This document shows, one piece after another, positions 30,412 to 40,352 of a DNA stretch of 64,000 nucleotides. Numbering within the stretch: the stretch's first letter is position 1; every line of letters begins with the position of its first letter. This DNA is from Lachancea mirantina. Taxonomy: Eukaryota > Ascomycota > Saccharomycetes > Saccharomycetales > Saccharomycetaceae. Under the pieces are notes generated by a model. The model was not told where the DNA came from. It ran no database searches and saw only the letters and a list, made by a program, of their open reading frames with translations. The stretch is from positions 1,364,001 to 1,428,000 of the forward strand of contig LT598469.1 in assembly GCA_900074745.1 (NCBI GenBank), read 5' to 3'. The position numbers were made by a program, and so were the translations under genes.

Positions 30412-33400
30412 ATGCCGACCCCAGCGTCAGTTGCAAGATTTGCAATTTTCTTTCTCTGGACATGCCTGTCCTTGGTGAATGCCAAAGACTTGGGAAATGT
30501 TTTCACCAGTCTTAGCGTGTCGCCAGTTGGCACGGGAGGTATCCCCCAGAAATTATGGCAAGCCACACTAAACTTCCAAATCACATCGGCCATGAACGCC
30601 CAGTCAGGTGACACTTTTAGTCTTGTCATGCCAGACGTATCAAGAGTTTATGGTGCTCAAACCATCGGAGGTGTCAGTTACATTCCAATAGCAGACTCCT
30701 CATCAGGCTCCACCATTGCCAACTGTATTGTGAACAGTGGATTCAACTGGAATTCGCAATCGTCTCTAGAATGTTCCGTTAGTCAAAACAACGTCAACAC
30801 TGCGAGCGGCAGTCTCTCAGTGCAGTTTGTTTTCGCTATTGGTTCTATCGGCAACGGTGCTTCGGAGGGAGCTGCACAACGTACTGCTCTGGGTTCTCAC
30901 ACAGTTACCTGGAATGGTCTTTCTACCACAGTCAACTTTGTGAGCGCTGGTAGCCCCAGTCAGAGCTCGTCCAGTTTCAAATATATGGCGGACAGTTTCC
31001 CTGCTCCAGCTAATTTGCAACAGGCTTACTATTTGGGTCCTACGTGCTCCCAGACTTTCTCCGAATCGTTGCAGATTGTCTTTGGTGGTTATCCAGGTGG
31101 CAACGGTGATTTAGTTTCTTGCGATTCGGTTAACATCAGTATGGCCAACTCGTTCAACGACTGGAACTACCCAAAAAGTGCCGCTGCCATTCCTGCTGCC
31201 TCTTATTCGACTTACTGTTTCGGAAACACTTTTTCGGTTACTGCTAGCGGAATTCCCGCTGGATACCATATATTCGTTGACGCCTTCCAATCTCTGGACC
31301 GTTCCCTATCTGCTGGTTTGATTACCCACGCAAACAATTACATGGAAATCAGAACCTGTCAGGGTTATGCATCCACCATGTCAACCATGGTATACACAAA
31401 TTTCTACGCAGGTGCTGGATCGGCTGGCGGATCTCAGGACTTCAGAACTTATCCTACCACTACCGTGGGATGGTCGAACAGCTTTACATCGACCACCACT
31501 TCTACTGGCATTGCCACCGGCTCAGACGGAAATCTATCTCCTAGCCCTGTTATTGTCGTTGAAACTCCCGCTAAGCACACCACTTCTTTGTCCTACACAA
31601 CTTGGTCGGGTCAAGTCACTTCCACATATAGCACTTCGTTGGTGACAATCACGGGCACAGACGGCTACATTACCACCGAAACGATATACTACATTGAAAC
31701 GCCAGTTGCACATCTAACAACCGCAACGACTCGCGCATACAACGTTCCTTCCACAACAACGTACTCTACCGCTTATTCTACCTTTACTGGTACCGACGGC
31801 AAACAAACCGTCGAAACTATCTACTATGTCGAGACGCCTATCGTGAACGTGGTCTCTGCCACTACCATCCCATGGAGCGGGTCTTACGTTTCTACTTTTG
31901 CCACCGACTACTCTACCTTCACTGGTACGGATGGCAGGGAGACCGTCGAGACCATCTACCACGTTGAAACCCCCATCGTGAACGTGGTTTCCGCTACCAC
32001 CATTCCATGGAGCGGATCTTACGTTTCTACTTTTGCCACCGACTACTCTACCTTCACTGGTACGGATGGCAGAGAGACCGTCGAGACCATCTACCACGTT
32101 GAAACTCCTATCGTGAACGTGGTCTCTGCCACTACCGTCCCATGGAGCGGGTCTTACGTTTCTACTTTTGCCACCGACTTCTCTACCTTCACTGGTACGG
32201 ATGGCAGGGAGACCGTCGAGACCATTTACCACGTTGAAACTCCTATCGTGGACCTAGTTTCTGAAACCACGATCCCATGGAGTGGATCTTACACGTCGAC
32301 TTTCGCTACCGACTTCTCCACCTTCACCGGTACGGATGGTAAAGAGACCGTCGAGACCATTTACCACGTTGAAACTCCTATCGTGAACCTAGTTTCCGAA
32401 ACCACGATCCCATGGAGTGGATCTTACACGTCGACTTTCGCTACCGACTTCTCCACCTTCACTGGTACGGATGGCAGAGAGACCGTCGAGACCATCTACC
32501 ACGTTGAAACTCCTATCGTGGACCTAGTTTCTGAAACCACGATCCCATGGAGCGGATCTTACTCGTCAACGTTCTCGACAGACTTCTCCACCTTCACTGG
32601 TACGGATGGCAGGGAGACCGTCGAGACCATCTACCACGTTGAAACTCCTATCGTGAACGTGGTCTCTGCCACTACCGTCCCATGGAGTGGATCTTACACG
32701 TCTACTTTCGCCACCGACTTCTCCACCTTCACTGGTACGGATGGCAGAGAGACCGTCGAGACCATCTACCACGTTGAAACTCCTATCGTGAACGTGGTTT
32801 CCGCCACTACCGATCCCATGGAGCGGGTCTTACGTTTCTACTTTTGCCACCGACTACTCTACCTTCACTGGTACGGATGGCAGAGAGACCGTCGAGACCA
32901 TTTACCACGTTGAAACTCCTATCGTGGACCTAGTTTCTGAAACCACGATCCCATGGAGTGGATCTTACACGTCGACTTTCGCTACCGACTTCTCCACCTT
33001 CACCGGTACGGATGGTAAAGAGACCGTCGAGACCATTTACCACGTTGAAACTCCTATCGTGAACCTAGTTTCCGAAACCACGATCCCATGGAGTGGATCT
33101 TACACGTCGACTTTCGCTACCGACTTCTCCACCTTTACTGGCACGGATGGCAGAGAGACCGTCGAGACCATCTTCCACATCGAGACACCAGTTGTGAACC
33201 TAATTTCTGAGACGACTATCCCATGGAGTGGATCTTACACTACGACATTCGCTACTGACTTCTCCACGTTTACCGGTACCGACGGTCAAGAGACCGTCGA
33301 GACCATATACCACGTTGAAACTCCTTACGAAAACATCGCCACGACGACCTATACTTCGTGGACAGGCTCTTTTGTCTCGACGTATTCAACGGAGTACTCT

Positions 33401-34705
33401 ACTTTCATCGGGGCTGACGGAAGGCAAACGGCTGAGACCATTTATTACGTTGAGACACCAAACGCTCAAACGCAATCTACCATTTTTACACCATGGACCG
33501 GGGCTTTCACCTCCACATTCTCCACCGGCATTACAACTTTCACGGGAACTGATGGAATTCCTACAACAGAGACGCTTTTCTATGTTGAAACACCTACAGC
33601 ATTTTATGGAAACACCTCATCTACTGCCTCTTCCACGATATCTTCATCTGAGTCTGTGCTATCAAGCCGCGTGACTCAAAGCTCATCACAGACACCAGTC
33701 ACGATGACTTCATCAGCATCCCTCTCTTCCCAGGCTTTTACTTCTTCTACAAGCTCAGTCTCAACTGCCTCTTCGTCATCGGCAAGATCGTTCGCTACGT
33801 CGTCTGTGAGCACTGACGTGTTCTCAACTTCTCTTTCCTCATCGAACACAGGGTCCAAAAACACCTTGAGTTCAATTTTTAGTTCTTCCCCATCATCTTC
33901 GGCCCCCGCCATAACACAACAAACTTCCAAGTCTGAGTTCAGCGGTTTGACATCTCAATCAACAACTTCTGAAACTTTGAGTCATACCCAGATTCTTTCC
34001 CCTTCAGCGTCGGCTAGCGAAGCCTCTACTAGCATTGCTTCATCATTCTCGGGCCCTGTAAGTGAATCCACTCCAACGGCAGTCGCTTCTTCCTCTTCGC
34101 CAGCGACAATCACCACCACAAAGAGAGAGTCGCAGACTCCAAAGACCTCTTCAGCCTCGACTGTCTATGGTTTCTCTTCAAGTGTGCCAAACCCATCGAT
34201 CTCATCTTCTGCTCCTCAAGAAAAACCATCTTCTACTTCCGCGTCCTTAGTATCTTCAAACGGATCTCCATCTATCACAACCGATTTTGTGACGGCCGCT
34301 GGCGCAACCTATTGGTCGACCAAGAGCCCATCTGCTGCATCGACGACTACTTTATCAAGCAATTCCTCGCCTTCTAATCCACAGTATTCGGCCTCGCCAA
34401 GTCCAGCTGATAGCGAACGCTCGTCTTCCGAAGCAAACCCATCGTTCACCTTTGCGTCGCCAGTTTCGTCGAAAGCATCCTCATCGACCGGCGCTACCTA
34501 TAACACTGGTACCACCGAGACTTACAAGACGACCAACGGTCCATCTTCGGCAGTGACAACATTGACCAGCATTCCTTCCGTCTCGAACGCGTTTTTCAGT
34601 TCTCAAAGTTCTCCATCTTCATCGATGACGATCTCAACTTATGCTGGGAGCGGTTCGAAACTGGGCCTTGGACTATTGCTAGCGCTTCCAATGGCTGTAC
34701 TATGA
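30412..34705 (+). CDS. Sag1/Als-type GPI-anchored cell-wall adhesin, one frameshift
   Basis: Large surface protein of about 1,430 codons, interrupted by an extra base near 32812. The N-terminus (MPTPASVARFAIFFLWTCLS, cleaved about residue 24) is a signal peptide. Residues about 25-330 resemble the immunoglobulin-like binding region of alpha-agglutinin and Als adhesins (SFNDWNYPKS, CFGNTFSV, FVDAFQSL, paired cysteines). About fifteen ~45-residue repeats (STFTGTDGRETVETIYHVE) follow, then a Ser/Thr stalk. The C-terminus ISTYAGSGSKLGLGLLLALP is a GPI-attachment signal close to the end of Sag1. The frame downstream of the shift stays open to the end, so the gene is either freshly broken or wrongly assembled. 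Role in mating or general adhesion cannot be told apart. Confidence 0.85.
31560..33605 (+). repeat. tandem 135-bp (45-residue) repeats within the adhesin
   Basis: About fifteen units of the form ETPIVNVVSATTIPWSGSYV plus TFATDYSTFTGTDGRETVET. Central units are nearly identical at the DNA level; the first two and last two are diverged. A two-unit block at about 32240-32500 recurs almost unchanged at about 32915-33170, showing recent duplication inside the array. Such arrays expand and contract readily. Confidence 0.9.
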
Positions 34706-35060
34706 ACTCATTAATTTTTCTTTTATGATACCCCTACTCTCCGCCTCAACTGTTTCATAGGCATTTTGTATCAATAGCCTTACTAAGTTTCTATACCTAC
34801 TTTCTGGAATATAACGTCATTTTAACCATTCGAAAAAAAAAGAATCTCTTGAGCCCTGGTTCCAAGCGTTCTGGAACCTTAAGGTGTTGAACTCTTGCAA
34901 CTCGAAGCATGAATATATCATATATAGCCCACTAAACTAACTATTTCTAATCGACCATCATTTATAATTTTTTCAAACTATATATTCCATTTGAGAGCAG
35001 CTGTCATTACATCAATTAAGTAGTTTTATTTGCTGATAACCCCTCCTAAGCTGTGTTGCT
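34706..35060. other. convergent intergenic spacer
   Basis: 355 bp between the adhesin and the sugar transporter, both ending here. It is AT-rich, with an A run at 34833-34841. Holds the two 3' ends; no gene seen. Confidence 0.4.
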
Positions 35061-36599
35061 CTAAACTTTTTCAACAGCTTCGACAACGGCTTTGTCGAGT
35101 TCAGGAGATTCACGGATGTAGTTGTCCGCAGGAACAAAGCCCTTAGACTTACGTGCGCTGGGCACGGTCTCGAACAACTCATCAATTTGCTCCAAAGTAA
35201 GACCTTTAGTTTCGTAGACGCAGAAGTAAACGAAGATCATGCACAAGAAAGTGCAACCACCCCAGATGAAGAAGACTTTAGCTTTCAAATCAGCATCTTT
35301 TGGACCGTCATCGACCAAGTAGGGAGTCGCGTAGGCAATGGCGAAGTTGAAGAGCCAGTTGGAAGCAGCACAAATGGCAACAGACTTACCTCTCACTCTT
35401 AGTGGGTAGATTTCACCGACAACGACCCAGGCCAAAGGACCCCATGTAGCCGCGAAACCCGCGATAAACGTACACGAAAAAGCAATCAAACACTTGCTCG
35501 CAGCCTGACTGTCGGGAAGCGCGGTGCCCACAATGGCAACGATAAATTCGCTGAGAGACATGACGACCGCACCCCAGAACAAAAGGTTTCTTCTGCCTGC
35601 GATTTCAATGAGCGCGATGCCCGGAATGGTCATGATCACGTTAACGATGTTCATCACAAGCTGGATAATGAATGGGTTTTTGATGCCAGAGTTTTGGAAG
35701 AATTGTACACCATAGTAGAAGATGAAGTTGATACCCGTGAGCTGTTGCAAAGCTTGGATCACGATCCCGATCATGATCCGCTTCAATTGATGGTTACCGC
35801 GCCTGAAACAGTCCCAGATGGTAGTCGATCCGAGCGCCTTCTCGAACTCATAGTTGGCCACGATTTCTTGCAATTCGTTCTCAATCACTGGATGCGTCTT
35901 GGGTAGGCCTCTGAGTTTGGAGAGCGAATTAGCCGCTTGTGGCACTTTGCCGCGCATGACGTAAAATCTGGGACTTTCTGGCAATATAAGCATTCCGACA
36001 ATAAGGATGATAGCCCACAATAGTTGAATGGCAATTGGGATACGGTACGAGCCAGAGTCGGTACGGGCGTGTGTGCCTTGGTTGACGCACGACGCTAGCA
36101 AAAGCCCGATCGTGATCGCCCATTGGTAGCACGAGACCACGGCACCCCTGATCCATTTGGGGGCCGCCTCCGATTGGTAAAGTGGAACAATGGCGGACAA
36201 CACACCGACACCGACACCTGCGATGACTCTGCCGGCGATCAAGAGACCCAGTGACGTTGCTGCGACCTGCAGCACGACACCCACTGTGAAAATAGCCGCC
36301 GAGATCAGCAGCCCGAGCTTACGGCCGAGTACGTCCGAAGCGAGCGGCGCGGCGAGCGCGCCGCAGAACGTGCCTGCAGACAGGATCGACGTAGTAAGTG
36401 ATGTTTGCCCGGCGGTAAATTTGCCTGTTGACGTAAACGTCTCTTTCACGTAATTCATGGCTAGCACACCGGAGATGGTACCGGTGTCGTATCCGAACAG
36501 GACACCGCCGAAAGCGACGAAAAGGCCGACGCAGATCGCGCGTACCTTGGAGCCTTGGATGTCATCCTCGGCCTTGTAGAAGTACTGGAGAACTCCCAT
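35061..36599 (-). CDS. Hgt1-type sugar:proton symporter of the MFS
   Basis: A 512-residue transporter with 12 predicted membrane helices and sugar-porter signatures: GYDTGTISGVL (about 37-47), DVLGRKLGL (about 88-96), PESPRFYVMRGK (about 210-221), QQLTGINFIFYYG (about 290-302), ETKGLTLEQIDELFE near the end. The overall sequence resembles high-affinity glucose transporter Hgt1 of Kluyveromyces lactis more than the Hxt family. Plasma-membrane hexose uptake is expected; exact sugar unknown. Upstream are CCCCGC and TTTTCCCCAC words resembling Mig1 sites, consistent with glucose repression (inference). Confidence 0.9.
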   Translation of the reverse strand: MGVLQYFYKAEDDIQGSKVRAICVGLFVAFGGVLFGYDTGTISGVLAMNYVKETFTSTGKFTAGQTSLTTSILSAGTFCGALAAPLASDVLGRKLGLLISAAIFTVGVVLQVAATSLGLLIAGRVIAGVGVGVLSAIVPLYQSEAAPKWIRGAVVSCYQWAITIGLLLASCVNQGTHARTDSGSYRIPIAIQLLWAIILIVGMLILPESPRFYVMRGKVPQAANSLSKLRGLPKTHPVIENELQEIVANYEFEKALGSTTIWDCFRRGNHQLKRIMIGIVIQALQQLTGINFIFYYGVQFFQNSGIKNPFIIQLVMNIVNVIMTIPGIALIEIAGRRNLLFWGAVVMSLSEFIVAIVGTALPDSQAASKCLIAFSCTFIAGFAATWGPLAWVVVGEIYPLRVRGKSVAICAASNWLFNFAIAYATPYLVDDGPKDADLKAKVFFIWGGCTFLCMIFVYFCVYETKGLTLEQIDELFETVPSARKSKGFVPADNYIRESPELDKAVVEAVEKV

Positions 36600-37486
36600 G
36601 TTTTTTGTTATCTGGTAGGAGTAAGGTAGGAAAACAGAAACTTATGTTTGTTTTTGCTGATATTGTGAGAGGGGCCAGAGACAGCTGTTTATTCCGGTAC
36701 CATTTGGTCTCGCTTTTATATGTCGGTTCCCAGTGCCGGCACCAGTATTGACCACAGCTCCGTCCGGATTTTCCCCACATCGCCGGGTCCAACAGTAGGC
36801 ACCAGCCGCATCGCCGGAAGAACCCTTCTGCGGTGCACGAGGCGGCCCCCGCTTTTTCGGTGACACCTGCGGGACAACAAAGGCTTAGAGATCCGGAAAA
36901 ACGGCTCCTGCGCGTGTTTCTGAGCGTTTCATCGGGAAAACTTGCTGCGATCTCTCTGCGGGTTTGCGGTAATGTGCCTTTGTTTCCGTATACAGCGACT
37001 ACAACTCCCGCTATTCCGGCCGTGTGCCCCGCATTATTTACTCCAACCTGCAGCAGTCAAGGGGCCAGCTAACCGCTGAGACGCGCGAGCGCGGGGTCCC
37101 GGCACCCCGGCCTCTGGCCCCGCGTCCGTGCGTCTGAGCAGTTGGGGTGACGTGTGCGACGTAACGACGTGCAGCGACAGCCCCGGGGGTGCTGGTGAGC
37201 GCGGCGGACCAATGGGGAGAGGGGGCGGGGGCGAGCCCCCGCCTCCCGGGCGGCGGGAGGCGAGAGGCGAGCAGGCGGCGGATGAGTAGCGCCAGGCAAG
37301 GATGCACGGCGGGAGCAATGCCCGGGGGAGAAGAAGAGGTGGTTGGGTGTGACACAAAAACCATGATGGGAAAACCAGCTTGGGTATTGGGGTATGAGTC
37401 GCGATTTGAGACTGTAGTTTGCTGCAGGGCAGACTTGGCCGGAGTTACCCGGAATTGTTGTGTGATTTGTCGCTTCCTGCCAAAAA
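36600..37486. other. GC-rich upstream region of the sugar transporter
   Basis: No protein gene supported. About 37050-37340 is exceptionally GC-rich, with the hairpin GCGGGGGC-GA-GCCCCCGC (37225-37242) and an overlapping CCTCCC...GGGAGG pair. CCCCGC words (for example in GTGCCCCGCATTATTTA, about 37023) and TTTTCCCCACATCG (36771-36784) resemble Mig1 sites. Short frames on the minus strand here reflect high GC and are not believed. Confidence 0.5.
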
Positions 37487-37558
37487 TGAGCGGTACGAGA
37501 ATCGAACCCGTGTCCCAACCTTGGAAGGGTTGGATGATAACCACTACACTAACCGCCC
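37487..37558 (-). tRNA. tRNA-Gly(UCC)
   Basis: The minus strand folds as a 72-nt tRNA. Acceptor GGGCGGU pairs with ACCGCUC, discriminator A at 37487. The D arm GUGUAGUGGUUAUCA and T arm GGGUUCGAUUCUC (B box) are standard. The anticodon loop CUUCCAA gives UCC. A run of five Ts follows the 3' end as pol III terminator. No intron. Nearly identical to yeast tRNA-Gly(UCC). Confidence 0.96.
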
Positions 37559-37930
37559 CTGATGTAGAAATTTGTTGAAAGCATGGTGTGTTGATCGGAC
37601 AATGCTGGTTTTGCTTGCCCCGTGTGGCACGATCCGCATCGCTGCCCTGTGCATTCGTCCGTCTGATACCCTCGAGGATAAGTTTTTCTAGGCTTCGCGG
37701 CGATTCGGTGTTAAACCATGAGACGTGCGGAGTTAAAACAAATACCGTACCGACAAGCATCTGACTCTATCTGTTCGCCGAGACCCGTCGGGGTTTGGCG
37801 ACATCTCGCCATATAAGAGGGCAAGAAACGCGCTTGAATCGAGCTGAGAGCGTTGCTTCTTTCCTCTGCAGAGAATCCAGGGTATACTCAAGGCTGGCTA
37901 ATTTTATTCGACATTTAAAATCTACTAGCG
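37559..37930. other. intergenic between tRNA-Gly and IRC7
   Basis: 372 bp holding the divergent IRC7 promoter. A TATATAAG-like word (CCATATAAGAGG, 37810-37821) lies about 115 bp before the ATG. Nothing else seen. Confidence 0.4.
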
Positions 37931-39127
37931 ATGACCTTTGCTGACACCGGAAAAGAATTTAGAGCAGGTACCAAGCTGACTTTGTTGGGTCGCAACCCAG
38001 AGGACCAGAGTGGGTTTGCTAACGCGCCTCTGTACAAGGGCTCGACTATCATTTACAAGACCCTTGACGATTTTGAAAATCTCAGATCCAGATTTTACTA
38101 CGGGACGGCCGGATCTCCCACGATCGCGAACCTGGAAGACGCATGGACCGAGCTTACGGGCGCCGCTGGCACCGTTTTGTCTCCGTCGGGACTTGGATCC
38201 ATCGCGCTCGCGCTTTTGAGCTTCAGCAAGGCAGGTGACCACATTTTAATCACAGACAGTACTTACGAGCCCACTCGTTTGTTCAGTACGCGTTTTCTGG
38301 CCAAGTACGGCGTCGAAGCCGAATATTACGACCCATTGATCGGCGCAGACATTGAAAAACTCGTGAGACCAAACACGAGCATCATTTTCTTGGAAAGCCC
38401 TGGTTCGCAAACGTTGGAGGTCCAAGACGTTCCTGCGATCGCCAAAGTGGCCCAAAAACACAACATCATCACCATCATCGATAACACTTGGGCCACTCCA
38501 GTTTTCTTTCGTCCTCACGATCACGGCATCGATGTGACCATTGAGGCAGGCACCAAATACCTGGGTGGCCACTCCGACATGCTTCTTGGGCTCACAACTG
38601 CCAACCAAAAATGCTGGCCTAAACTCAGACAAACCTACGATGCCATGGCTATGTTGCCAGGCGCAGAAGACTGTCAATTGGCTTTACGTGGTATGCGGTC
38701 CTTGGCCGTGAGACTCAGAGACATTCAATACAAATCTGTTGCTTTGGCTAAAATGCTTCAAAACAGGCCAGAAGTTGAGACTGTTCTTCATCCTGCTCTT
38801 GAAAGCTGTCCAGGCCACAAGATCTGGAAGCGTGATTTCAAGGGCTGTACCGGTGTCTTTTCGATTGTCTTGAAGGACGGCATTGAAAGAAACGACATTG
38901 AAAGAATGCTTAACAACATGAAAATTTTCGGTATGGGGTTGTCATGGGGTGGCTACGAGAGTTTGATCGTTCCATTCCAAGCCAAGCGTATCAGAACAGC
39001 CACTAAATTTGGATACGAATCTTTGACGCTACGTCTACAGGTGGGGTTGGAAGATTTGGCTGATCTGGAGATGGACCTACAAGCGGGGTTGGACCGTCTA
39101 AATTTCAAGCGTAAGGCGAAACTTTGA
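37931..39127 (+). CDS. IRC7: cysteine-S-conjugate / cystathionine beta-lyase Irc7
   Basis: PLP enzyme of the MetC branch of the Cys/Met-metabolism family: it splits the beta C-S bond of cystathionine, cysteine or cysteine conjugates, giving pyruvate, ammonia and a thiol. 398 residues, full length compared with the long Irc7 allele of S. cerevisiae, and very similar throughout. The PLP lysine is K209 in EAGTKYLGGHSD; the cofactor-binding GTAGSPT and DNTWATP motifs are present. Irc7 is a known acquisition from bacteria in yeasts and releases volatile thiols from cysteine conjugates in wine. It is flanked by a tRNA and accessory genes. Cytosolic; no targeting signal. Confidence 0.93.
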   Translation: MTFADTGKEFRAGTKLTLLGRNPEDQSGFANAPLYKGSTIIYKTLDDFENLRSRFYYGTAGSPTIANLEDAWTELTGAAGTVLSPSGLGSIALALLSFSKAGDHILITDSTYEPTRLFSTRFLAKYGVEAEYYDPLIGADIEKLVRPNTSIIFLESPGSQTLEVQDVPAIAKVAQKHNIITIIDNTWATPVFFRPHDHGIDVTIEAGTKYLGGHSDMLLGLTTANQKCWPKLRQTYDAMAMLPGAEDCQLALRGMRSLAVRLRDIQYKSVALAKMLQNRPEVETVLHPALESCPGHKIWKRDFKGCTGVFSIVLKDGIERNDIERMLNNMKIFGMGLSWGGYESLIVPFQAKRIRTATKFGYESLTLRLQVGLEDLADLEMDLQAGLDRLNFKRKAKL

Positions 39128-40352
39128 TTGTCTCTTCTTCGCTTCAGCGCGTAATGCATTCAACAGCCAATATTTGGAGTCATAAGACCCTCCGGAAAGG
39201 TTTTAACCAAAAGCCACTGTGACATGACGCTAGAAATAATGGTTCAAATTTTTGTCGCGGAAAATCAAAAGTTGTAATGCGGCTGAAAGCCATTTCTGTC
39301 ACCGATTGATCGGATGATAATCATCCGCGTTGCCACAAGCAATGCGTTAATCTAATTCCACGGCTGCCGCCTATTGTCATATACTACCCACATATAAATT
39401 ATAGACTAAAAGATAAATTTTGAAATTATTTGACGTGCATATTTTGACTGTATCTATTAAGCCTGATACTTAAAATTTGGCATTACTTAATGTGGCGTAT
39501 TATCAAGAGCTTTAGAACAAGGGGACCGAATGGGCTCTTGATCTATTGACGACGACTCGTCCCAGCGTCAGAAATCTCACACCAGTAGTATTTTTATAGT
39601 TGGATACCAAATGATCAATTCAAACAAAAAGCTTAAATTGGCGTTATCGCTACAGGCAGGCTTTACTTGGGTCTCACTATTAAGGAAAAACTCCTTACCC
39701 AATGCTCTCACTGACGGCATAAATATTTCAAGACTTGAACACTGTGTCTAGTAAATAATTGCCATAACGTTTGTACGATACTTATTATTGGTGGAAAGTC
39801 GTTGCTAATCAAGAACAATATTGAAGGCAAAGGCCATCAACTTCACCTATGCAGTAGCTTATTATTTAATATATCAAGTGCGAAGGGCAAAATAGTGCTC
39901 CTGATTGTGCCGGAAGCCAATGTTCAGGTTCGAAATAATCACTTGTCTTGCGCTGTAATCTGTTGCATGGTTAACACCGACGTTACCCACTAAGTACACA
40001 TTTACGTAAATAACGACAACATTCACTTACGGACTTGGCAGCAGTGATGGGTTACTGCCTCAATAAACCCACTCAAGGCTCAAGGCGCGCAATCATGTGA
40101 TTTAGGGACTTGGGGTTAACCAGTTACAACACAGGTCACTCACTTTCCCACATACGTTTGCGGCTCGTTGGCTTGTAATGAGTTAGAGTTGTTGCACAGT
40201 CACGTGATAAGATAACTAATGTCATTCATAATTCAAGTATAGTTATTTTGATTTCATTGTCGAAAAAAGAGTAAATCAAGGTGTATCTGAAATTTCCAGG
40301 AAACCAAGCATACTACGACATTTCGATCACCGTATTATTAGCATAATCAGCA
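39128..40352. other. intergenic, no gene seen (1.2 kb)
   Basis: AT-rich DNA between IRC7 and DPI35. The part 39975-40190 contains words such as GTTACCCAC, GTGATGGGTTA and AACCCAC, reminiscent of the hAT ends at the left of the window; too short and diverged to call. A TCACGTGATA box is at about 40200-40209, before DPI35. No ORF is credible. Confidence 0.4.

Noticed and set aside
31714-32232. 172-codon minus-strand frame in the adhesin repeats
   Set aside because: It is the antisense of the 135-bp repeats and repeats with them; no independent support.
37034-37760. 240-codon and shorter minus-strand frames over the GC-rich region and tRNA-Gly
   Set aside because: They run through the tRNA gene, are Pro/Arg/Ala-rich as expected from GC-rich DNA, and show no domain.
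36599-39128. LTR remnants beside the tRNA genes
   Set aside because: The flanks of both tRNA genes were checked for TG...CA-bounded repeats; none seen.
39975-40190. Possible hAT-derived miniature element
   Set aside because: Only short words (GTTACCCAC, GTGATGGGTTA) resemble the hAT ends; no terminal inverted repeats or target duplication could be found.
40196-40275. Possible centromere (TCACGTGATA followed by AT-rich DNA)
   Set aside because: No CDEIII-like TTCCGAA core at a suitable distance, and the AT-rich stretch is too short.
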